From: Numida meleagris
Taxonomy: Eukaryota > Chordata > Aves > Galliformes > Numididae
Reading direction: 5' to 3'
DNA: 64,000 bases
NCBI RefSeq assembly: GCF_002078875.1
Contig: NC_034421.1
Span: forward strand, 14,300,781 to 14,364,780
Shown here in pieces: positions 1 through 11,000 of this stretch; within the stretch, counting starts at the first letter, position 1, and the number at the start of each line of letters is the position of its first letter. Under the pieces are notes generated by a model. That model saw only the letters and a list, made by a program, of their open reading frames with translations, did no database searches and was not told the DNA's origin. The translations under genes were made by a program, and so were the position numbers.

Positions 1-2
1 GA

Positions 3-227
3 GCAGCACTTCCTGCTGCTCCTGAATTCCATGCCATTGCTGAGAAGTTGGATGCTGTACACATGGAGATCCAGAAACTGACCCAGCCACTGCACGCTGT
101 GCTAGAGAGGCAGTGCCACCTGGAGCACCAGCAGGAGCACCAGCAGCATTGGCTCCAGCAGGAAATGCTGATGATGCTGCAGCAGCTCAGCTCCACTGCA
201 AGCCATGGTGCTGTGCCAGCGAACTAG
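3..227 (+). CDS. 3' end of an unidentified ORF with a Gln-rich helical tail (partial)
   Basis: An open frame enters from the left edge and ends at TAG 225-227, giving 74 residues. The segment is Ala/Pro-rich, then continues EFHAIAEKLDAVHMEIQKLT and a Gln/His-rich stretch (EHQQEHQQHWLQQEMLMMLQ). This looks like an amphipathic or coiled-coil C-terminal tail. Such tails occur in transposase-derived Myb/SANT-like DNA-binding proteins of vertebrates, but the DNA-binding part is not in the window, so that family link is a guess. It is the only plus-strand coding candidate here. It could also be a decayed copy. Confidence 0.35.
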   Translation, partial: AALPAAPEFHAIAEKLDAVHMEIQKLTQPLHAVLERQCHLEHQQEHQQHWLQQEMLMMLQQLSSTASHGAVPAN

Positions 228-2020
228 CCCTGTGTCCCCTCCAACAGCATGGCCAAGCCCTCACCCACAGTGCCGAACTTCAGCCATTTCAGGATGGAGC
301 TCCTCTGACCCTGCGTGATGGCAGGGTGCTCTAGCAGGGCTGCACTGACAGCAGGGTGGGCTGGCACTGCAGCAGAACAAAGTCATGAAGCAAATGCATC
401 AGAGGCTGTGGCAGTTGCCTAAGGGCGATATGGGTCATCTGCAGAGAATGTTACTGATGCGTCACCTATTGCTGGGCACTAGAAGGGAAGGGAAAGCTGT
501 AACCTGCTTCTCCCACGCTGTCCATCCTGGCTGGCCCAGGAGCTGGCTGGTTACCCATGGACCACAGCAGCTCGCGCTGGCTGCAAACAGAATGTGGAAC
601 TGGAAGGGACACATCGGGGACAAGACTGGCCTCAAGGTGAGGCTTCTTCTCCGAAAGGTCACTGACAATCATAGAAACACTTTGTGCCTTTCCCCTGCAG
701 AGCTTATTCGGTAAAAGTCTGTATGGTTGAGAAATATGTTTGAAAAGCAGTGTGGGGTGTCCTTCTCCATTTTACCTCCCCCTCGCTCCAACAGCAGCTG
801 GGCTGGACCTGGCTTGGCACAGCCACCATGCACAGAGCTGTGCAGCGTGCTCAGACACGAGGTGGGACCACCATTCCACACACCAGGAATGTCACCAGAG
901 GCCTGGCATCAGCCACCACACCATTAGGGATAGATCACACTTGTGTAGGAAGCGGATTCCTTGAGCAGCTCTCACCAAAGTCACTCCCTCACCCTCTGAA
1001 TTCTCAGCACATCTGGAGTCTGGCACTGCCCTTTGCTCCTGCCCACTGCCTGCACAGGGACGGACTGTGCTCTGCATCATGGGACTATACATGTAAGGGA
1101 TGTGAGCAGGGTGGTACCTGGGCATGAACTGTGTACTTTCCTCTCCTCTGAGCCCTATTCTGTGACTGGGCAGGGTGACCTGGCAGTGGACTCAGCAGCA
1201 ATGGCTCTTCTATGGCAGGCTGCTGGTGGTACAGAGCTGCTGCAGCAGAGACTTCGGAGGCATGATGCTCTGAACCCCCTTGCTTGGATAAGAGGGGCTC
1301 AGGGGAGGCTGAAATACTTTCACTGCTGTAGGGCTGTGCATGAGGCAAGGAGGTTTCTTTCTGGTCACCACAGCACAAAATTTGCCCGTTTCTTTCAACT
1401 CCTTTAGTTTGAGGTAAAAAATTTAGAAGTATAAAAATAACTCAGGCATTTTGTGTATGTATGTGTGTGTGTATACATCTGTATATGCACCTACACATGC
1501 ATATATACACCTGGGGTTTGGCAGGTCCTGGAGGAAGAGGGAGCTGGACAGCTGGTCTGCCACCTGCAGACACAAGCCCGGCCTTGCTGGTGGTGACTCT
1601 GCCACTGTAGCTGTGCCTGGGAGCATTAGAAGTCTGCTGCCATCTCCGTGCAGTCGTTCATTTCAATGCTGGTGTAATTTTGGAAACGTCTGAAAAGCAA
1701 TGGACAAAGTATGAGGCAGAACGCCTACACAAGTAGATTGGCTCTAAACCACCCTGATTTCTGAAAGAGATTCCCTAAACCTGACTCACTGTATTTTTTA
1801 CACTCCCTTGCAAAATGCTTCCCAACTTTTCCATTCCTCAAATGTGACTTAAGAATGTTCCTCTCTTCTAACACTTGCATAGCAGCACCCTAGCCAATGA
1901 TAACAGAAGATCAAAGAACCATCATGGAAATAAATCACCTGAGTTGGTTAAATAACCCAGCCACTAACACTACTTTTGACCACTCAAGTGTTAAGCAGCC
2001 TGCTAACAACGCTAGGGCCA
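228..2020. other. Intergenic, no gene seen
   Basis: Between the partial plus-strand ORF and the last possible exon of the multi-LTD gene. The ORFs present are short, overlap on both strands and lack splice context. A short TG/TATG microsatellite lies at about 1452-1474. No clear polyadenylation signal for the minus-strand gene was found here. Confidence 0.5.
1452..1474. repeat. TG/TATG microsatellite
   Basis: A run of alternating tgtg and tatg dinucleotides, followed by imperfect TA/CA-rich sequence to about 1510. Confidence 0.7.
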
Positions 2021-5000
2021 CTAATTGTTTGAAGCGGTGCTGCAACATGGAAGCTGTCTCCTCTCAAGACTGTGAGGGAGACACACAGGGCTGTGCTCAC
2101 AGGGCTCCTGTGAGGGCTTCCAGCTCACTCCCAGGAGCAGCCCTTCCACCCATGGTTTTATCAGTGATCACCTGAAGGTCGGTTTCTCACCTTTTGATGA
2201 AGTGCAACGCCAGGCCCACCAGCAAGAGCGCGAGCAGCAGAGCTCCCACGACAAACAGGGCGATCTCCCAGCCGCGGGGGGAGGCTGGGGGTGTGAAGGC
2301 AGAGATGGGGTGTTGCAGTCAGGACCCTGCCCAGCACGGGGTGCCATGAGGGCTCGGCTCCAGCCCCCATGTCAGCCCTCTTCCACATGCCTGCAAACAC
2401 CTCACGGTACGCTAGCTCTGACTGGCTTTGAGCAGCCAGCTTTGGGGCTTCTTGAATGGGGCTACCCCAGCCCCACAAAGGGATGCAGGCACCCAAACTT
2501 CCAGGGGCACTGAGATGGCAAGGTGACTACCCCGTCACCCCTTACACCGGAGGAGCCAGCCATCGTTACCTCTCTCCCAATCACCCATCAGTGTCAGAAG
2601 GCAGCTTTGTGTAAGCAGCAGCACCAGATGTGTGAACCCAGCCCCACTGGTGCTGGATGCAGGTCCCCGTGCCCAGCTCTGCTCCCACTCACAACTGCTC
2701 TGTGATGACACCGCCGTGTTTCTTTGGGCGATACACTCAGGGCTGGTCTCCAGCACTCTCCCATCCACGGAGAAGCGGTGGGGGCTGGCCATGAGGTCCT
2801 GGTGCCAGCTCTCCATGGTCTGCTGATGTGCTGGCAGCGGAGCATGCATCTGGCCTGAGATCTTCACCAAGGAGTCCACACACGTCAGGTTCAGCTCTAC
2901 AGAGAAGAACCAGCACGCCTTGAGCAGGGGGGAGCCCACCTGCTGCATGGGAACACCTCGGTCCTGCTCCAGGAGCCCCTTCCTGCCCTTTTCACCACCC
3001 TCTTAAACTATGCTGCAGGGCACCACACTTCATAACAAGCAACCTGAGCATGTTCTCAACCTGGTTTTTTTTTTTTTTCAGTGACAAAATGGACTGTGAG
3101 TTGTCCTTCCAGTCCACTAAAATCCTTTGCACTATGCTTCACAAATTCATGATCTCTACCCATTGGTCAGAACTCTCTGAAACTGTTCAAAGGGACAAAG
3201 AGGGGTTAGAATCATAGAATCGTAGAGTCATGGAATCATGGAATGGCTTGGGTTGGAAGGGACCCCAAGGATCATCAAGTTCCAACCCCCCTGCCACAGG
3301 CAGAGTTGCTAACCACTGGACAAAGTACTAGATCACATTGCCCAGGGCCCCATCCAACCTGACAGAAATCAAATAGTGTTTGGGCAAGGGAGGGCTGACA
3401 GCCAGCATTACTGCAAAGCCCTCATTTCCTTCAAGTTCAGCCAATAAATAGGAAATGTTTCTTCCCATCCTTGAGAAGTGGTAGGGCCCTAAGACTTCCA
3501 GAAGTGACTTGTTGCTCCAGGTACTTCAAATAAATATAGGACCCTGACTGAGAAAGGGTTGAGAACCAAAGTGCTCTTTGCAGGTTTAGGATATTCAGTT
3601 TGTCTCACAGACACCTCAGGGCACCCTTTACAAAGCCCTTCTGAGGCAGCCTTGCCCCTGCTCCTGTCCTAAATCATAACCAACATGAGCAAGTCACTGG
3701 GGAGATCAGAGCTGCCATCCCAGGCTGTCTGGCTCAGAAGCCCTGCACAAGGGACAAGGACCATTTCTGAAAGTGTGTGACACTCACATTAGGGGTAACA
3801 TATTAGGGGTTGGGGTTGGGTTGGGCTGAGAAGGGACTGGCCGCCAGGAAATGAGCCTTCCTGGCCCTCCAGAGGAGTGAGGACACAGCCCTCCCTTTGG
3901 TGCCCAGTGGAGCAGCCGAGGGGAGCACGCTGCAAACCAGGGAGGTGGAGGGGGGCACCAACCTTGCAGGTAGTGCTCAGGGACACCGCAGGAGCACTTC
4001 TCCTCCAGGGAGCTCACCAAGGCCTTTCTCAAGCTTTCCAGCAACCCCCCGTGGTTCAGGATCCACGCAGAGCAGTCTATGGGAAGAAAAGCAGAGAAGC
4101 GGTTGCCTGAGTGCAGCTCAGCCCCAGTGATTGCCTCCCCACTGCATTCCCCTTGCTAAATGCTCAGGAGTGAAGCTCAGCAGGGCATGGGTACGGCTTG
4201 GTGGGACCTTGAGCAGGAGCTGCAGCCTGCAGGTGTCTCAAATGAAACAAGCAGCTACCTTCACAAAAGCATGCACCAAAACCGTGAGCAAGGCTGCCTG
4301 CTTGGGATGGTGGTGTGCTTTCCATCACATCAACACCACAGGGAAGGTCCCTGCCAGATCCCCACCTCCCACAGGCAGCTGTGGCCCGCAATGCACTGCT
4401 CCCACATGCCAGTGGGGGCATGCAGCCCTGCTTACTGGGTTTCAGGAAGCACAGGTCCAGATTCACGGCGAAGGTGTCCTGGGGACAGCTGTTCTGCAGA
4501 CCAGGGGTAGGCTCCGAGACGGCAAACTGCAGCTCTGCACTGGCATCGCCGGAGTGGCAGCGGCTCAAGGACACGGGCCTGTCCCCCAGAAGAGGAGTCT
4601 AAGCTCAGCAGTGCGTCTTACATCTGTCTTTGATGCTCCAACCACAAATCCCCTCAGTGCTCCCAATCCCGGCACTGCTGGGGATGACAGACAGTTTGCT
4701 GGAGCTGACATCAGCCTTTGCAGGGCTGTCACGGATGGGTCCAGCTGACCCCATCAGCTAGAGAGGACCGGGGCTTGGTTACAGCAAACCTATTCAAGGG
4801 GACTGGTTTCTGGAGGAGGTCTTTCAGTGCAGTGTTTCAACCAGCCAGAAGCTGGAGATCTCGATTTTCTGAGAAAGGGGCACTCCTATGGCTGCACTTG
4901 GTTCATGTGTGCTCCCAGGGGCAGGCTGCCAACACAGAACCTCCATCCGAGCCAGTGGTACAGTGAAGCAGAGGACTTGCAGAGGACAGGTGTAACTAAA

Positions 5001-8000
5001 AGAGCTGATTTTGTGGAAAGGAGAAACTCTACTAGCACTATGACAAAGAGAAAGTCTCAGCCCTCTTTCTTAAGCAAAGTTCACCTGGCAGTGAAAGAGA
5101 TGTCCTACACTGAAGTAGAAGCATTTTCCATTGCAATACACTGCCCAGCTCTCTGTTTTCCATCTCAAGGCTGGTGAATACACCTGGCTGCACAGGATGC
5201 AGGACAAGGCAGCAAGTTCAGCAACACTCCAGCCAAGGCTCCGGGAGCCAAGAGCCCAGGGACATTTTCCAGAGAAGTGGCCTCACCTGTCATCCCCGCA
5301 GGGCACAGCATACAGCGGGCCGAGGAAGTCCAAGTGTCCTCCTGCTGTGCTTGGCCTGCATGTGAACACCACAGCATCCACTAGGTTCTCTGTCGTTGCC
5401 TTCATGCCACCAGGAATCAAACTGGTGCTGTACAGAGCAATAGCGCTGGAGCCTTCACTAGCAGCAGAGATGTCCTCGAATGTCAGCTCTGTCCCACCTG
5501 GAAATGTCAGGGGGATAAGTGGGTGAACATCTTGACAGTGGGCCCACCTCATGGTGCCCACTGCCCAATTCACAGTGCCCAATGCCCACCTCACAGCGCT
5601 CACTTGCCCACTTCACGGTGCCCACAGCCCACCCCACAGCACCCACTGCTTGCCCCACAGTGTCCGCTGCCTGCCTCACCGTGCCCACCACCCAGCAGGA
5701 GCAGCCCTGAAGCTCCAAGGCTGCCTCTCAGTGGGATGCTGTGTTGCACTCTGCCCTCCCGGCCCAGGAAGATGAGCAGGTTGAGCCCGGCCAGGCTGGC
5801 CCCCGGCTGCCCTTCCAGCTCCACGAAGCGGACAGTCCCGTTGCCCACCAGGCCCAACTCGTTGATACGGACGGTGGGTGGGGATGGAGCGGAGGGGCCA
5901 CTGCAAGCGTTCTCCCTGAGCGGTGTCATCACAGTCACCTGCAGGAGATAGAAGAGCTGCTGCCATCTGCATGTGTTCCCCTGGTTAGGCCCGAAGGGGC
6001 TGCAGCCATCCTGCCTCCCACCCACTCCTCTGTGCTGGCCTGACCCCAGCAGATATCGGCAGTGCAACAGCACATCCCTCCCTTATCTGGCTTAGGTACT
6101 CTCCCAGTATTGCCTCATGGGGCCTATTTGATGCCCAACGTTTAGAAAGGAACAACTGGGACAAATTAAAAATGAATCCTGCCTGTGGTCAAGGAAGGTC
6201 CTTCACATGCTGGCCTGTGGGAAACTGGGTTTCAGGGATGTGAAGTGCTGTACCACACATCATAGAGGTGGCACCAAGCAAGTGGGGCTGAAGAAGTGGC
6301 TCAGGGTAACTGAAGGTGCTGGGATGCTGCCCACAAGCAGACCCCCAGGTTTTGGGGCTGTTGGCATGTGAGCTGCCCTGGGGATCTCCTGGTTCTGAGG
6401 CATGGGGTGTGGAGCTGCTACCCGGCCAACAAGAGGCAGACAGGTGGGTCAGAGAGGTGAGGGCAGGTGAGAGCAGCAGCAACTCGCTGGAGGGGAGTGG
6501 CTCAGCAGAATGCCTCACTTTCCCAAATCAAGGACACACTGAACCATGACCACTGCTTTCTCAGTGACTACGGACAAAGAGCAGACACCTGCCATCAACC
6601 CACCTGGAAGCTGCTCTGGAGTCTAGCACTCAGGCTGTGGCAGCGGCTGAGAGACTCATCCTCGGTGCTGTGCGAATCGTTCTCATACAGGATGCCCTGC
6701 CCTGGTACCAGCACCTTGAGCAGCTGCTCTGCCTTCTCCAGCACTCGGGATGTGTACACCACGGCATCCACCAGCCCCTCAGCAGTCACAGCCATGTTCA
6801 GCATGTAGCGTGTGCTGCTGCTGTAGTAGAGAGCCACAGCGTCCGCTCCGTTCTGGATGGTGTTGGGGGGCAGCCTGACCATGGGTGCTGGGCGCACAGC
6901 ACTGCTTCCCACCAGGAAGAAACCCAGCTCGTCTGTGCGATGTCCAGACAGCTCCAATACCCGGTAGGCCCGTCCAGTTTTGCCATTGTAGAGGACCAAC
7001 CAGTATCCCTGGAGTTCAAAGGATGTTTGTCCAGTGTAGAAGAGTTCTATGTACTCCGTGTCCTCTCTTCCTCCTGGGTTGTCTGGGTTCACCTCGTTGA
7101 TGAGTAGCTTGCCTGCTTGTCTAGAGGGCTCTGGTGTTCCTTCTGGTATCTCTGATGGGGCACCTTGGAAAGCAAAAATGTCATGAAAGGAACGTGGGCC
7201 TATGGATGGCGTCCTGGGCAAAGAACACAGCTTTGCACACTGTTTTGCCAGAGTATGACCAAATTCAGCAGAATTCTGGGGATGCTGGCCCAGCACCCCA
7301 ACACACACGTTTCTCCTCTTGCACCAACACACAGAGATTCCCATGGGCCTTCGCAGTGTCCACTGGAAGCCAGGCTGTGCCAGCCCTACAGGAACCTGAT
7401 GCCTCACAGGCAATGGGAGCTGCCCCTTGCACTGCAGCAGCTCGTGTTGGTGTCCTTTGCACACAGAGGAACCAGAGGAAAGAAAACACCTCTCTGGCTT
7501 CTCACAGCTTGTTTGCATATGGACACCAGTAAACTAAAGGAGCTGAATATATTTTTGACCGTAACCCCAGTCTGTATTCATTTTTTAAATCATCTTTTTG
7601 CTTCAGATGCCTTAAGTAAAGCCCTGAGAATACTCAGTTTGACTAATGGCAGTTTGCTGTTATTCTGAATAAGGAGCAACATCGAGTGACTGGATGAGAT
7701 GGAACTGGAGGGGCTCTTTGCCAGAGTTTGGGACATGCAGGGAGGCCCTGGGAGAGCTAGGCCCACATGCCCACCCTCAAACACAGCGTTCCCCAACACA
7801 CAAGACTGATGAGTGGTACCTGGGGTCAAATGCGGCGCAGGGACATCCTTGGAGCACGAACTTTCTGCTGTGATATTCCTTCCATCAAAACTCACAGCCC
7901 TGGGGCTCTCCAGGAAGGTCTGGAAGGCAAGCAGCAGGCTGCTCAGCTGGGTTTCTGACTTTGCAGTGAGCAGGGTGGTAAACACAAGCCCCAGGTCCTG

Positions 8001-11000
8001 GCAGGCTGCCTTTGGATCTGTGAAGGCAAGCAGAGGTCTGCCTCAGTGCTACCACATCTCTAAACATGCACTTTCTCCTGGAAGGGACAGGGAGTTCCTC
8101 AGCTTCTCATCTACTGCCACTGCCCCCCTGGTCAGACAGACACAAGAGAAGGGTTTGGTGGGGCAGCTTGTACCACCAGTGCAATGCTGGGAGCCCTGCA
8201 GCTCCTGTCTGGGACCAGATGACACAGCTCACCCACAGATGTCTTCATCCTTTTGGAAGCCTTGCAGCCCCAGCAGCAATTAGAACAATCTTTTGGGGGC
8301 CTCTAAACATGCTGAGCTGAATGTACTGTTGCTGACAATGCACACTGCACGGTCATGCTGTTTTCTTCATGCATCTACATGTGCTCATCCCATTTGTGCA
8401 CTAATCTAGCAGGGATATCAGAAAAACAACACAGACCAGTAAGTCCACTCACATTTCTGACACAACTTGGCTTAGTTCCTATGGATCACAAGGACAGCTA
8501 GGCAACAATCTCCTAGCTGCGATGTCGGCCCTGTTGCCACATCAAGAAAAGGGGAGATGTGGCACTTAGGGACATGGTTCAGTGGGCATGGTGGTGATGG
8601 TTTGATGATTGTACTAGATGATCTTAGTGGTCTTTCCCAACCTTTATGATTCTACGATTCTATAACCTGTCTGACAGCAAATGCTCAAGGTTTGCAAATC
8701 AGCACTGATGTGTGCTGGCTGCCAGAGCTGCAGCTGGAGCACAGCGCAGAACAGCACCATACTCTGCCCAACTCTCGGCACTTTCACGATCAGAACCAAG
8801 CTCAGATTAGCTGAGATCCAAGCCAGGAGGATGCAATCCAGCAGGGAACCCAAGGCTAAAAATCAAAAGCGGATGAGCATTAACCCCTGACAGCACCCGG
8901 AGTGCCCCGCTCCTGACTGCCTCACCTTTGAAGTAGGCTGGAAAAACTCCACAACTGCAGGATCGGTCAAGGGCCTGGACCAGAGTCACCAGGATCTCTT
9001 CTGACTTTGGGAGCCACTCCTGGCAATCTAGGAAACAAAAAACTAACTGTTACCCAGCTTCTGCAACCTTGGGCACAGCTCCAGCTCATTCTGGGACAGG
9101 TGCAACTCAGCTCCTGTTCATCACCTGGAGAGCCCAAAAGGCTCCACTTTACCCCAGGGGTGGGAGTGAAGAGTAGAGAGTTTCAGCCCAGAAAGGGTGG
9201 CTACAAGGAACAATACTGCACAGAACAGTCAGATGTTCTGGTTGCACTTCCTTTGGTGTACCTACATGCACCACAGCACAACTCTGGGGGGATGTTCTAG
9301 ATATCCTGGGCTTAGAGCACATGCTCTGGTCCTTAGGAGGTCCTGCCTAGAGAAACAGAGGTAACTAATACCTACCTGCTATGCGAAGGCAGAAGGAAAC
9401 AGTTTGACTGAAGCGTCTGCTGGGGCAATCATTGAACTTGCCAGGGGTTGGTCTACTGAGGACATAGGACAAGGAGTCCCGAGTCACCGAGCAGCAGTTG
9501 CACTGGCTCATGGACACATCTCCCAGCTGGTGCCTGAAAGAGACAGATGTGAGAATAAGACAGAACATAACCTGCCAGCCAGAGACCTGGGTGCTTGTCA
9601 CCCACCACTCACATCTGCCTGCACCAGAGGGGGAATATTTTCACCAGAGGGTGAAGTCTTCTCCCTTCTTGGGGTCTAGAGAGACATCCCACCCTCATCA
9701 GTACGCCCCTGTCTGAAAAAGGAGCCCAGCTCCCTTGTAGGAGAGGTGCTCCAATCTCTGAGCATCCTCGTGNNNNNNNNNNNNNNNNNNNNNNNNNNNN
9801 NNNNNNNNNNNNNNNNNNNNNNNNNNNNNNNNNNNNNNNNNNNNNNNNNNNNNNNNNNNNNNNNNNNNNNNNNNNNNNNNNNNNNNNNNNNNNNNNNNNN
9901 NNNNNNNNNNNNNNNNNNNNNNNNNNNNNNNNNNNNNNNNNNNNNNNNNNNNNNNNNNNNNNNNNNNNNNNNNNNNNNNNNNNNNNNNNNNNNNNNNNNN
10001 NNNNNNNNNNNNNNNNNNNNNNNNNNNNNNNNNNNNNNNNNNNNNNNNNNNNNNNNNNNNNNNNNNNNNNNNNNNNNNNNNNNNNNNNNNNNNNNNNNNN
10101 NNNNNNNNNNNNNNNNNNNNNNNNNNNNNNNNNNNNNNNNNNNNNNNNNNNNNNNNNNNNNNNNNNNNNNNNNNNNNNNNNNNNNNNNNNNNNNNNNNNN
10201 NNNNNNNNNNNNNNNNNNNNNNNNNNNNNNNNNNNNNNNNNNNNNNNNNNNNNNNNNNNNNNCCCCCACCTCTGACCTCCCTGCAGTCAGTGCTGCTCTC
10301 AGGAGGGCTGAGGACATGGGCAGGGATGACCCCAGGCAGCGAGGACTGCTGTGACAGCAAAATCCCCTCCCAGCCATCTCACCGCACGCTGCCATAGGCA
10401 GGTCTGCCCGGTGTCAGGATGTCCAGCAGCTCAGGGCTCGGTCCCTCAGTGGTCGTATACACGAAAGCATCCAGCAGGCCAGCTGCTGGCAGTGCCTTCC
10501 CTGGGGCAAAGCTGCTGCTGTTGCCTCTGTAGACAGCAATGGCGTTGGGGCCATCCCTGAAGACAGGACGAGTGGTGTTCTCTGGGAATGGCAAGTCCAC
10601 TGCACATCAGCAAGGAAAAGAACAAGGACAGCACGTCAGACATACAAGAGTGACATCCCATAAACAGTACATGAGAGGTGCTCCATAAGCCAGGCATGAG
10701 CAATTTCCCCAGTGCAGGAAACCAGCATTGCTTCAGACAGAGTAACACAGAAAACGAGTGGGGTGCTCAGCACCTTTCTGCCCCCTGACATTGCCCACGT
10801 TCTCATAGCCTGAATTTCCCTGTTTACAGGCAGCTCTGCAGGCTGGAGGTGGCTGGAGGGGCACCCTGAGCAGCACCCATTCTGCTGTGCAGGTGCTGCA
10901 GACTGAGCAGCTGCTTCAGGCATGAGCAGGGGAACAGGAAAACAGGTGCAGACGTGAAGTTGCTCATTGTTAATTCAAAAAAGATGCCTGCAAAATGAAC

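Noticed and set aside
4131..4748. 205-codon plus-strand ORF
   Set aside because: Antisense to exons 4578-4436 of the multi-LTD gene; a shadow of its codons.
9676..10395. Long ORFs of 200-239 codons on both strands across the N run
   Set aside because: They exist only because N codons are read as open.
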